This document shows positions 25,954 to 34,230 of a DNA stretch of 64,000 nt, piece by piece. The first letter of the stretch is position 1; the number at the start of each line of letters is the position of its first letter. Source of the DNA: Mediterraneibacter agrestimuris (GTDB lineage Bacteria > Bacillota > Clostridia > Lachnospirales > Lachnospiraceae). The stretch lies in the NCBI RefSeq assembly GCF_943193195.1, contig NZ_CALPDG010000006.1, positions 62,001 through 126,000 on the forward strand. Reading direction: 5' to 3'. The position numbers and the translations under genes were made by a program. Under the pieces are notes generated by a model that saw nothing but the letters and a program-made list of their open reading frames with translations, searched no databases and was not told the DNA's origin.

Positions 25954-26427
25954 ATGATAGAAATGAGAACTATAGAAGAATCCAAAGTGGAAACGGTACA
26001 CATTGTACGTCCGAATCACTTAAACGGCGCAGGACGTCTTTTCGGTGGTATCCTAATGCAGTGGATGGATGAGGTTGCTGGTATTGTCGGCAGCCGCCAT
26101 ACAAGGTGTAACTGTACCACTGCTTCCGTGGACAACCTCCGGTTTATCCGAGGTGCATATCAGAAAGAACTGGTGGTCATTATCGGAAAAGTCACTTATG
26201 TCGGAACAACATCTCTTGAAGTACGTGTTGATTCTTATGTCGAAGATAAAGACGGCATGAGACGCCCAATCAACCGTGCATACTTCACAATGGTTGCTTT
26301 GGATGAAAACGACACACCCTGTCTGGTTCCCAGATTAGACATCAAATCTGAAGAGGAAAAAGCCGAATGGGAAGGAGCTAAGAAGCGCCGCGCTATGAGA
26401 GAGAAGCGCAAAACAGAAGGTTTCTAA
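25954..26427 (+). CDS. Hotdog-fold acyl-CoA thioesterase (YciA/BFIT type)
   Basis: A 157-aa hotdog thioesterase. VRPNHLNGAGRLFGGILMQWMDEVAGIVG is the N-terminal signature, in which Asn and Asp (MDEVAG) supply the catalytic acid, and VDNLRFIRGAY precedes the central strand. The C-terminal 25 residues (EEKAEWEGAKKRRAMREKRK) are a basic helix. It hydrolyses acyl-CoA esters, acting opposite to the ligase at 22040-23674; whether the two are linked is unknown since this gene has its own promoter. Confidence 0.9.
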   Translation: MIEMRTIEESKVETVHIVRPNHLNGAGRLFGGILMQWMDEVAGIVGSRHTRCNCTTASVDNLRFIRGAYQKELVVIIGKVTYVGTTSLEVRVDSYVEDKDGMRRPINRAYFTMVALDENDTPCLVPRLDIKSEEEKAEWEGAKKRRAMREKRKTEGF

Positions 26428-26572
26428 ATCACACTCCCTTTTGCAATTTAACATAATATCACTGCAGCATAAACAAAACAGCCTGCCTGTCTTGGAAAGG
26501 TCCTCAAAAATATACCCTCCCACAGACATCCAGGCTGACTATACATTGCTATATACTTTTTATATTCATTTT

Positions 26573-27388
26573 CTACTCCGTATAATATAACTCGATCGGA
26601 TCAATCGGGTCTACCGGATTTTCCTGCCCCATCTTCACATTGCGCCCACGCCGTCTGATCAACTCGCCCGCCTTGTTATATACCCAGAAGGAATACACCA
26701 GAATCTTATTGACCTTACCCATCCGTTCCTTCGTTGTCTTGTCATAATATGTGCCTCCTGTTTCAAATGCTGTCTTCTTATGAATCATAGAAATCAGCTC
26801 TGTCTCACAGGTCACCGGTTCTGGCAATACAGTGTATGCCCGTCCCACACAGTTCGTCTTATGCGAATCACTTCCGCCCACTGTTACTTTATTATACTTC
26901 TTTGCCAGCCGCAATGCTTTGGCATTCGCCTCCGCATTCTCACAGCAATTATATGCTTCCACAAAATCAAACCGCTTAATCAATTCAGGAGATTTGTAGA
27001 ACCGCTTTGTATTGGCAAAACTCTGGTACTTCTCTCCATAGGGATGCGCCGGCCCGATCACTCCGCCGTTACGATGCACCAGATCAATCAGAACCGATGC
27101 CCGCATTCCGCGCAGCTCCAACAGACGCATCTTTACACCCTCCGGCATAATCACCAGCATATGTCCCGCATCCCTTGTATCGTACTCAATCCCTTTGAGT
27201 ACAACAAAATCCGTATGCCTTTTCCCCTTAATATTATTCTTCCAGTAACGGTATCCATTATACGTGTTGTGATCAGTAATGACCATCCCCTGGAATCCCT
27301 TACGCTTTAAAAGCGTAATATACTCATCCACACTGACCCTGCTGTCGATGGAACCCTCCTTCACATGGCAATGCATATCAATCTTCAT
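26573..27388 (-). CDS. PHP-domain metal-dependent phosphoesterase
   Basis: A 271-aa PHP protein. Metal ligands: MHCH near the N-terminus (His6, His8), ITDHNT (Asp-His), GPAHPYG, and the C-terminal GSDSHK. These mark the TrpH/RNase AM-like phosphoesterase group, which removes phosphates from small nucleotides or RNA ends; the true substrate is unknown. I start at the ATG at 27388, with AGGAG seven bases before; the longer TTG start is poorly spaced. About 46 bases separate it from the upstream DUF4203 gene, so co-transcription is likely. Confidence 0.9.
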   Translation of the reverse strand: MKIDMHCHVKEGSIDSRVSVDEYITLLKRKGFQGMVITDHNTYNGYRYWKNNIKGKRHTDFVVLKGIEYDTRDAGHMLVIMPEGVKMRLLELRGMRASVLIDLVHRNGGVIGPAHPYGEKYQSFANTKRFYKSPELIKRFDFVEAYNCCENAEANAKALRLAKKYNKVTVGGSDSHKTNCVGRAYTVLPEPVTCETELISMIHKKTAFETGGTYYDKTTKERMGKVNKILVYSFWVYNKAGELIRRRGRNVKMGQENPVDPIDPIELYYTE

Positions 27389-27434
27389 ATGCAAGCTCCT
27401 TTCTCATATCGTTATATATTATATTTTCATCTGA

Positions 27435-28277
27435 TCATTCAATGTATGTAATATCATCATCTTCTTCAATGTCATATTCATCGTCAAACTGAGAATCAAC
27501 CTCATATTCCTCATATGCATGACTAATCTTTCTGCCCTCCTCATCTTCCGGAATACTGTCCAGATTCTCCATCATGGCACGTGCCTTTTCTACTTCATTT
27601 TCCGTAGAATGCTGCTCGCGGATCTCGGCTGCCTTCTTCAGATTGTGCTTTTTACGTTTTCCAGACTCCATTACAAACTGCGCCCAAATACCTAAGACTG
27701 CAAATACTGCAATAGCTGCAATCTGCACCCATTCTGCATCAATCGGAATAAACAAACTTACCATAGCACCAAGACCTGCCGCACCATACAAACCTGTCAA
27801 AATCATGATTACAGGCTCTGCAAATGCAACAGTGAGAAGTGCCGCTGCCAAGCCAATTCCCAAACTAACATATACCATCGTCATATCTGTCGGATTCAAA
27901 AAAGTATATGCCAGTGATGCTGCTGCTATCCATGCAACGAGAAAGACCCCGACCCTATACAAGATTGCTCCTAGACATGCCATAACGATACCTGCTGCAA
28001 TGGAAATAATCATTGTGGCTGTAGCTTCCAGCTCAAATTGTGTTGCCGTTATCCATCCCCCGATTCCGCATCCAATAGCAAAGCAAAGAATTGCAGCCCA
28101 CACACGAACCATTTTTAAGCCGAAAAAACACCACAATACTCCTAATACTGCCAGCACAATCAGTGAAATCAACACTGTTCCCCGTAAATTATCCAGTGAA
28201 ACTTTTGAGCCGCCAAAAATCTGTTCCAGCGACATACTTCTCATCTGATTCAAATAAGAATTTACATCCAATGTCAT
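27435..28277 (-). CDS. Multi-pass membrane protein of the DUF4203/TM7S3-TMEM198 type
   Basis: A 280-aa membrane protein. Six or seven hydrophobic segments fall between residues about 30 and 205 (e.g. TVLISLIVLAVLGVLWCFFG and LCFAIGCGIGGWITA), rich in Gly and Ala, as in DUF4203 proteins. After KRKKHNLKKA comes a soluble tail that becomes very acidic (EYEVDSQFDDEYDIEEDDD). GGAG stands about 10 bases before the ATG at 28277; the upstream in-frame residues lack a site. Function unknown. Confidence 0.82.
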   Translation of the reverse strand: MTLDVNSYLNQMRSMSLEQIFGGSKVSLDNLRGTVLISLIVLAVLGVLWCFFGLKMVRVWAAILCFAIGCGIGGWITATQFELEATATMIISIAAGIVMACLGAILYRVGVFLVAWIAAASLAYTFLNPTDMTMVYVSLGIGLAAALLTVAFAEPVIMILTGLYGAAGLGAMVSLFIPIDAEWVQIAAIAVFAVLGIWAQFVMESGKRKKHNLKKAAEIREQHSTENEVEKARAMMENLDSIPEDEEGRKISHAYEEYEVDSQFDDEYDIEEDDDITYIE

Positions 28278-28369
28278 TATATTACACTCCTCTCTTGCTT
28301 TCCCCAAATTTCGTTTCCATTTTATCAATATTTTTATCATTATTCAAGAGAATTGTATATAATTACTGC

Positions 28370-28460
28370 TCACCTACGGTGAAAGGGCGGATTCTAGTTT
28401 CCCATCACGCATTTTTACGAAGTTTGCAACAAGTGCAAACTCCTATGCTGAACTGTTACT
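28370..28460. repeat. Dispersed structured repeat, copy 1
   Basis: TCACC-TAC-GGTGA hairpin, then AAAGGGCGGATTCTA, a conserved linker, an AGTTTGCA/TGCAAACT hairpin (28421-28441) and GCTGAACTGTTAC. About 85% identical over 90 bases to copy 2 at 30233-30323. The second stem differs by a paired G-C to C-G change relative to copy 2. Confidence 0.8.
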
Positions 28461-28496
28461 TCCCCTGCTACACAAGTATAATATATATACCATAAA

Positions 28497-28542
28497 ATGA
28501 AGATGAATATCAACCTGCACTTTGGTTAATATTCATCTTCAT
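28497..28542. repeat. Long near-perfect hairpin
   Basis: ATGAAGATGAATATCAACC and GGTTAATATTCATCTTCAT pair over 19 positions with one mismatch, around an 8-base loop. It lies between divergent genes, so it is not an ordinary terminator. It may be a small mobile or RNA element. Confidence 0.6.
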
Positions 28543-28956
28543 CTTGATATTTCAATCATTCTTTTACCTCTTTCTACCCTTGTGGATAGTTTTCCTGTTT
28601 TTTAAATTACGTTTTCGGTGGTCCGTACCTCCTATTCATAAATTTTTCCCTTTTCCTTTTCTCGGATAAGAACTCCGTCCCGTGATGAATTTTACTTCTC
28701 TTATAACTTTCTCGTCATTATAATAATTTCTTCATCTTATTTCTTATCTTTTTCGAGATGGAATCGGTATTTATTTCTTGATTAGATATTAACACTCTAT
28801 TTTATTTTTGTCAATATATTTTTGTAATTTTAATTATATTTTTTTAAATTATACAACAATTATTATTCTGAATAAAAATAGACTGTTATCGTTTGTTTAT
28901 AGACCAAGAAAATTCTCCTTTATGTACAGCAACTTTTATATTTTTTTTAAAAAGAT

Positions 28957-28985
28957 TTGACATCTGCCTTTCTGCTCTTTAAAAT
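28957..28985 (+). promoter_or_regulatory. Sigma-A promoter of asnA
   Basis: Perfect TTGACA (28957-28962), 17 bases, TAAAAT (28980-28985). Transcription would start near 28992, leaving about 45 bases of leader. Confidence 0.8.
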
Positions 28986-29037
28986 ATGAATATCTTTGGT
29001 TATTTATTGGTATTAATATATAAAGGAGTGATAGAAG

Positions 29038-30048
29038 ATGGAACATTTAATTATCCCCGAAGGATATTCCTCCCCTCTGACAATCCGGGAAACCGAGGTT
29101 GCCATCAAGGAGATCAAGGATCATTTTGAGCGTTCACTGGCAAAAGCACTGCATCTGACCCGTGTATCTGCCCCACTGTTTGTAACACCTGAATCAGGTT
29201 TGAATGATAATCTAAACGGTGTAGAGCGTCCGGTGGCGTTTGGTATCAAGGAGCAGGATGACTCCATTGCTGAGATTGTACACTCCCTTGCAAAATGGAA
29301 ACGCTACGCATTGAAGCATTATGATTTTCACTCAGGTGAGGGATTATACACCGATATGACAGCCATCCGCAGAGATGAAGATACAGACAACATCCACTCT
29401 CTCTATGTGGATCAATGGGACTGGGAAAAGGTGATTTCAAAGCAAGAACGAAATATGGAAACTCTGGAATACACAGTCCGCAAAGTATTCAGCGCATTGA
29501 AGGAAACGGAAAGCTTTATCTGCCGGCGTTACAACTACATAGAGGAATTGCTTCCTGATGATATTTTCTTCATCAGTTCTCAAGAGTTGGAAAACATGTA
29601 TCCGAAATGTACTCCAAAGGAACGGGAGTATAACATCGCAAAAGCAAAAGGCGCCGTATTTATTACTCAGATCGGAAGTATACTTGCTTCTGGAGAAAAG
29701 CACGACGGACGTGCGCCGGACTATGATGACTGGGATTTGAATGGTGATATCATCGTATACTATCCCGTACTGGATATCGCACTGGAATTGTCCTCCATGG
29801 GAGTGCGCGTAGATGAAAGTTCTCTTGCAAGACAGTTAAAAGCTGCCGGATGTGAAGAGCGTTCCGAACTTGCATTCCAGAAAGCTCTGCTTAACTGTGA
29901 ACTCCCTTATACAATCGGCGGTGGAATCGGGCAATCCCGTATCTGTATGTATTACCTCCGCAAAGCACATATAGGCGAGGTCCATGCTTCGCTGTGGCCG
30001 CAGGAAATCGTTGACTGTGCATTAAAAAACGGAATTCAGTTATTGTAA
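29038..30048 (+). CDS. asnA: Aspartate--ammonia ligase (asparagine synthetase A)
   Basis: A 336-aa class II aminoacyl-tRNA synthetase-like enzyme that makes asparagine from aspartate, ammonia and ATP. Seen: LTRVSAPLFVTPESGLNDNL, VHSLAKWKRYAL, EGLYTDMTAIRRDE and the C-terminal GGGIGQSRICMYYLRKAHIGE (motif 3 arginine). Full normal length. SD AAGGAGTG before the ATG, own strong promoter and terminator, so it is a single-gene unit. Confidence 0.96.
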   Translation: MEHLIIPEGYSSPLTIRETEVAIKEIKDHFERSLAKALHLTRVSAPLFVTPESGLNDNLNGVERPVAFGIKEQDDSIAEIVHSLAKWKRYALKHYDFHSGEGLYTDMTAIRRDEDTDNIHSLYVDQWDWEKVISKQERNMETLEYTVRKVFSALKETESFICRRYNYIEELLPDDIFFISSQELENMYPKCTPKEREYNIAKAKGAVFITQIGSILASGEKHDGRAPDYDDWDLNGDIIVYYPVLDIALELSSMGVRVDESSLARQLKAAGCEERSELAFQKALLNCELPYTIGGGIGQSRICMYYLRKAHIGEVHASLWPQEIVDCALKNGIQLL

Positions 30049-30094
30049 GCTTAAAACATTCCGCTGGACTGTTTTATCGCATGCCTGACAGCTC

Positions 30095-30137
30095 AAAAGC
30101 AGCAGAACTCAGTTAATTTCTGAATTCTGCTGCTTTT
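30095..30137 (+). terminator. Rho-independent terminator of asnA
   Basis: AAAAGCAGCAGAACTCAG and CTGAATTCTGCTGCTTTT form a long stem (one mismatch) with a T-tail. Confidence 0.88.
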
Positions 30138-30180
30138 ATGTATTTTATCCAGATCCTCTAGTCCCTTTGCCAATCTTATT

Positions 30181-30323
30181 GTAACTATTCAGCCTTTTGG
30201 CTTCATAGTCACAGTATCCGCCCTATTTTAAATTCACCTACGGTGAAAGGGCGGATTCTATTTTTCCATCACGCATTTTTACGGACTTTGCAGCAAGTGC
30301 AAAGTCCTACGCTGAACTGTTAT
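30181..30323. repeat. Dispersed structured repeat, copy 2 (full form)
   Basis: Outer arms TAACTATTCAGC (30182-30193) and GCTGAACTGTTA (30311-30322) can pair. Inside lies ATCCGCCCT/AGGGCGGAT (30216-30224 with 30248-30256) enclosing TTCACC-TAC-GGTGAA (30233-30247), and then a perfect 10-pair hairpin GGACTTTGCA/TGCAAAGTCC (30283-30307). It fills the gap between the asnA terminator and the stop of the DUF362 gene. Confidence 0.8.
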
Positions 30324-30326
30324 GTC

Positions 30327-31457
30327 TTACTTCATAAATATCAGTTCATATTCTCTGGAACCAAGTCCTATCTTCTCTGCATGTGCCAGACAGGTCTTAT
30401 ACTCTGAATTAGGTGTGGTATTCTCAAAATGGTCATGATGATCACAGAAGTGTTCATGTCCATAATTATCCGAAAGCTGGCTGTTCGGCAGCGGCGCTGC
30501 TTTTAAACAAGCATCCACACATGCCTGATCAAGAGCCAGCGGATCAAATGACGCAAACATTCCGATATTCGGCAAAATCGGCGCATCATTCTCTGGATGA
30601 CAGTCGCAATTCGGAGACACGTCCACAACAAGTGAAATGTGAAAATTCGGCCGGCCGTCCACAACTGCCTTCGTATATTCTGCCATTCTACAGTTCAGCT
30701 CTTTCGTAGCCGCATCATTCTGAAACTCTATAGCATCAAAATTACAAGCGCCGACACAGCGTCCACATCCTACACAATTGTTCAGATTCACTGACATTTT
30801 CTCCGTCTGTTCATCAAATTCAAGTCCGTTGTTTGCACATTCCCTCATGCACTGTTTACAGCCTCTGCACTCTCCTTGTGAAATAAACGGCTTTCCGTTA
30901 GAATGCTGTTCCTTCTTGCCTGCACGTGAACCACAGCCCATACCGATATTTTTAATGGCACCACCAAATCCGGTCATTTCATGCCCCTTAAAATGCGTCA
31001 GACTGATAAATACATCGGCATCCATAATTGCATGGCCGATTTTTGCTTTTTTAATATATTCTCCGCCGGCTACCGGAACCTCTATATCATCTGTTCCCTT
31101 CAGACCATCCCCAATAAGAACCGGACATCCTACTGTCATTGGAGTAAATCCATTCTCCCATGCACAGTACAGATGCTCCAGTGCATTTTTCCGGCTGCCC
31201 GGATACAACGTATTACAGTCTGTCAAAAAAGGATGTCCTCCCAGTTCTTTTACCACATCTGCAACTGCCTTCGCATAATTAGGACGTAAAAAGCTTAAGT
31301 TTCCCATTTCTCCAAAATGCATTTTAATTGCCGCAAACTTATTGTCCATGTCAATCTGCTTAATCCCCGCTGCGTAGAGCAGACGTTTCAGCTTGGTAGG
31401 AAGCCCTTCCCCTAAATGTGCACGGAAATCTGTGTAGTATACCTTTGATACAGTCAT
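30327..31457 (-). CDS. DUF362 protein with two 4Fe-4S ferredoxin motifs
   Basis: A 376-aa protein. Residues about 1-185 and 260-376 are the DUF362 domain (KMHFGEMGNLSFLRP; LTHFKGHEMTGFGGAIKNIG; SFDPLALDQACVDA). Inserted are two cluster motifs, CRGCKQCMREC and CVGCGRCVGAC, each with CxxCxxCxxxC spacing for a 4Fe-4S centre. Electron carrier of unknown partner. SD GAGGAGTGATTAGAA. It is last in an apparent sufC-sufB/D-EamA-DUF362 transcript, 29 bases after the transporter, which fits a link to Fe-S biogenesis. Confidence 0.9.
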   Translation of the reverse strand: MTVSKVYYTDFRAHLGEGLPTKLKRLLYAAGIKQIDMDNKFAAIKMHFGEMGNLSFLRPNYAKAVADVVKELGGHPFLTDCNTLYPGSRKNALEHLYCAWENGFTPMTVGCPVLIGDGLKGTDDIEVPVAGGEYIKKAKIGHAIMDADVFISLTHFKGHEMTGFGGAIKNIGMGCGSRAGKKEQHSNGKPFISQGECRGCKQCMRECANNGLEFDEQTEKMSVNLNNCVGCGRCVGACNFDAIEFQNDAATKELNCRMAEYTKAVVDGRPNFHISLVVDVSPNCDCHPENDAPILPNIGMFASFDPLALDQACVDACLKAAPLPNSQLSDNYGHEHFCDHHDHFENTTPNSEYKTCLAHAEKIGLGSREYELIFMK

Positions 31458-31486
31458 TTCTAATCACTCCTCGTTTTTATAAAATT

Positions 31487-32359
31487 TTATATTGCCTTTT
31501 CCTTTTTTTGGTTATACAAAAACATTACAACTGCCATAGAACATATAACAATATATCCCATCCAGCTTAATACATCCGGCAGTTGTCCGAATACAACAAA
31601 TCCAAGCACCGCTGAGAATAATATCTGTGAGTAATCATACACAGATATTTCCTTTGCCGGAGCATGGAAATATGCCGCTGTCACACTGAACTGACCGCCC
31701 GCCGCCGACAGTCCTGCCAAAAGCAGATACAAAAACTGAATCCCTGACATAGAATGAAAATCTAAAATAAGCCAGGGCAGTGTCACAAGGCAGGAAAAGG
31801 CGGAAAATACAAAGACAATAAATGGTCCTTTCTCTCCCTTCTTTCCCAAAACACGAACATATGTATATGCCACACCTGCCCCAAGACCGCCAAGCAGTCC
31901 TACCAAAGCCGCCGGAGAACTGAAGATTGCAGTTGTCGGTTTAATAATCAGCAGGCTGCCGAGAAATGCCCCCGCTACAATCACTGCCTGCGATACTGTT
32001 ACTTTTTCCTTTAAAATGAAATAGCTGAAAATAATTGCAAAAAACGGTGACATTTTATTCAGCATAGAAGCATCAGAAAGCACCATATGATCTACTGCAT
32101 AGAAATTACACAGGATTCCGATCGTCCCCGCTGCCGCACGCATCAGCAGATACTTGATATTTTCTTTTTTCCCAGAAAACCAAGCCTTTTCTCTGACCAG
32201 AATCACACCGGCAAAAACCAAAGATACCAAATTTCTAAAAAAGCTTTTCTGTATAGAGGGAATGTCTCCTGCCAGCCGCACAAACATTGCCATTAAAGCA
32301 AAGAAAAATGCAGCAAGAATGATATAGATAATCCCCAGATATTTCTGTTTCCTTTTCAT
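31487..32359 (-). CDS. DMT-superfamily transporter, EamA type
   Basis: A 290-aa membrane protein with ten hydrophobic segments arranged as two EamA repeats (residues about 10-140 and 150-285). Seen: LAAFFFALMAMFVRLAGDIP and FFRNLVSLVFAGVIL at the start, AYFILKEKVTVSQAVIV at the end of repeat one. Substrate cannot be predicted; metabolite or amino acid export is common. SD GGGGGGAATA before the ATG, 11 bases after the SUF gene. Confidence 0.88.
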   Translation of the reverse strand: MKRKQKYLGIIYIILAAFFFALMAMFVRLAGDIPSIQKSFFRNLVSLVFAGVILVREKAWFSGKKENIKYLLMRAAAGTIGILCNFYAVDHMVLSDASMLNKMSPFFAIIFSYFILKEKVTVSQAVIVAGAFLGSLLIIKPTTAIFSSPAALVGLLGGLGAGVAYTYVRVLGKKGEKGPFIVFVFSAFSCLVTLPWLILDFHSMSGIQFLYLLLAGLSAAGGQFSVTAAYFHAPAKEISVYDYSQILFSAVLGFVVFGQLPDVLSWMGYIVICSMAVVMFLYNQKKEKAI

Positions 32360-32370
32360 TATTCCCCCCG

Positions 32371-33291
32371 TTACTTCAGGAAATTATCGATGATCACGGC
32401 TTCCGCTTCTTCTGCAGACATACCAAATGTACGAAGCTTAATCAGCTGCTCATCATTGATACGCCCGATTGCCGCCTCATGAACAATCTGAGCGTCCACA
32501 TGCTTTGCGTTAATTTCCGGAATTGAACTAATCTCTGCATGATCCATAATAATAGAGTCACACTGTACATGAGCATGGCACTGGTTCACACCGACAGCCT
32601 TCGGATGAAAAATCTGCCTGGATGTACCCTTCCCCACAGAGCGGGAAATAATCCTTGCCGAGCTGTTCTTGCCCTTCAGCACAATTTCCATATTAGAAAC
32701 TGCCATCTGATCCTCGTGGGTCATCAACTTCTCAGTCACATTTAACTTTGCATTCTCTGCCAATTCAATATAGCTCTCCCTCTTAGTAGAATCCACGCCC
32801 TTAATCTGAGTTGTCTCCAGCGTAAATACTGAATTCTCACCAACATAAATCTTAGTCACAGGATTAAGTACCTTTTTCCCTGTCCCTTTTCCCTCTGCGT
32901 AATGATTTTCCACATATTTTACACTGGCATTCTTCCCTACATGAAAGGAATGAATTCCATCGTGTCTTGTCTCACTGCAGCCAGAACCATGAATTCCGCA
33001 TCCTGCAATGATGGTCACATCTGCGCCGTCCTGAACGAAAAAATCATTATATACCTCATCTACTCCAGCCTCTGTCATGACCACCGGGATATGCACCTGT
33101 TCATTCTGCGCTTCACCGCTGATATGAATGTCGATTCCCGGCTTGTCCTCTTTCTTTACAATCTGGATATGACGGCTGTCTCCATGGCAGACTGCCGCTG
33201 CGTTCAGACGCAGGTTGTATGCGCCTTCCTGTTTAAATCCATATGAATCAATGATATCCAAAATACCTTCCGTTACCTTATTCAACTCCAC
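32371..33291 (-). CDS. SufB/SufD-family Fe-S scaffold protein (two-gene SUF system)
   Basis: A 306-aa SufBD-fold protein, mainly right-handed beta helix. The C-terminal HAHVQCDSIIMDHAEISSIPEI and EAAIGRINDEQLIKLRTFGMS are characteristic. I choose the GTG at 33291: AGGAGG stands 8 bases upstream and lies in the end of sufC, giving a 14-base overlap; the longer frame from 33324 has no site. With SufC it forms the minimal SufCB-type (SMS) scaffold seen in anaerobes; no SufS, SufU or SufE is adjacent, so a desulfurase must come from elsewhere or sulphide is used directly. Confidence 0.88.
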   Translation of the reverse strand: MELNKVTEGILDIIDSYGFKQEGAYNLRLNAAAVCHGDSRHIQIVKKEDKPGIDIHISGEAQNEQVHIPVVMTEAGVDEVYNDFFVQDGADVTIIAGCGIHGSGCSETRHDGIHSFHVGKNASVKYVENHYAEGKGTGKKVLNPVTKIYVGENSVFTLETTQIKGVDSTKRESYIELAENAKLNVTEKLMTHEDQMAVSNMEIVLKGKNSSARIISRSVGKGTSRQIFHPKAVGVNQCHAHVQCDSIIMDHAEISSIPEINAKHVDAQIVHEAAIGRINDEQLIKLRTFGMSAEEAEAVIIDNFLK

Positions 33292-34027
33292 AGAGACCGC
33301 CTCCTTTCTGCTGTCTGCACGCACAGACTCCTTCGTTCCCGCTGAAAAGCTGCGGCATAATTGCCGCCGTCTCGCCTACAGACTCCACCTTACCATCTGA
33401 AATCACCATAATACGGTCTGCCATCTGAATAATCCGCTCCTGATGGGAAATCAAAATTAAACTTTCCTTCTTATCCTTGTGAATCTGCTCAAATCGCTTA
33501 ATCAGCATGGAAAAACTCCAAAGGTCGATTCCCGCCTCTGGTTCATCAAAAATACAAATATCATGGTGTTTCGCAAGCACAGTTGCTATCTCAATACGTT
33601 TCATCTCTCCGCCAGATAATGTAGCATCTGCGTCACGGTCTATATATTCCACGGCACATAATCCTACACTGCTCAGTAGATCACAGCACTCATCTTCACT
33701 CAGACCACGCCCCGCAGCCAAATGCAGCAGTCTTCTCACTGTCATCCCTTTAAATCTCGGCGGCTGCTGAAACGCAAACCCTATTCCCGCTTTTGCCCGC
33801 TCATCAATCGGCATATTCGTGATATCTGTACCGTTTAACACAATCCTGCCTGACATTGGCTGGTTAATTCCCATCAGAATCTTAGCCAGCGTTGACTTAC
33901 CTCCGCCGTTTGGACCAGTAATCACCAGCATTTCCCCGTCTTTCACGGAAAAACTGACATCCGACAATATCTCGGCCTGTCTGCCCTCTTCCTGTACATC
34001 ATATGATAAATGTTCCACCTGCAACAT
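33278..34027 (-). CDS. sufC: Fe-S cluster assembly ATPase SufC
   Basis: A 249-aa ABC ATPase. Walker A GPNGGGKST (38-46), Q-loop AFQQPPRFKG, signature LSGGEMKRIE, Walker B CIFDEPEAGID and switch LILISHQ. The DEPEAGID and absence of transmembrane partners mark SufC. It energises the SufB/D scaffold encoded immediately downstream. SD AGAGGTAGTGACAAA before the ATG. Confidence 0.92.
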   Translation of the reverse strand: MLQVEHLSYDVQEEGRQAEILSDVSFSVKDGEMLVITGPNGGGKSTLAKILMGINQPMSGRIVLNGTDITNMPIDERAKAGIGFAFQQPPRFKGMTVRRLLHLAAGRGLSEDECCDLLSSVGLCAVEYIDRDADATLSGGEMKRIEIATVLAKHHDICIFDEPEAGIDLWSFSMLIKRFEQIHKDKKESLILISHQERIIQMADRIMVISDGKVESVGETAAIMPQLFSGNEGVCACRQQKGGGLCGVE

Positions 34028-34188
34028 TTTGTCACTACCTCTTCTTTCCTGTCTCTATATTCTCATTCTTCTGGTATCTTTCAATTTGTTTTCTTTGAAA
34101 TCCCCACAATCCAGCTCTTTCCAAATTACAGCCTTATATAAAATGTAATACCACATCCCGCTTTTGTCAACTCTTTCATCATGTGTAC

Positions 34189-34223
34189 ATGGGCGGAGCT
34201 TTTGATCAAAAAGCCCCGCCCAT
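34189..34223 (-). terminator. Hairpin terminator of sleC
   Basis: ATGGGCGGAGCTTTT and AAAAGCCCCGCCCAT pair over 15 positions with one mismatch, directly after the sleC stop on the minus strand. Confidence 0.75.
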
Positions 34224-34230
34224 ATACTCT

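Larger units (their letters stand above)
28278..28956. other. Long AT-rich divergent intergenic region
   Basis: Separates the minus-strand DUF4203 gene from asnA. It holds a dispersed repeat (28370-28460), a long hairpin (28497-28542) and the asnA promoter at its right end. Between 28550 and 28950 the sequence is very AT-rich, with T-runs; I see no convincing gene there. I looked for a T-box leader before asnA and did not find the conserved GGTGG-antiterminator motif. Confidence 0.6.

Noticed and set aside
26478-26536. Terminator after the thioesterase gene
   Set aside because: CAGCCTG and CAGGCTG can pair, but the loop is over 40 bases and no T-run follows.
28550-28760. T-box or other riboswitch before asnA
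   Set aside because: The segment has GGTGGTCCGTACC, which superficially resembles a T-box antiterminator, but the GGTGG-ACCGCG pattern is missing and a strong promoter lies downstream of it, only about 75 bases before the gene.
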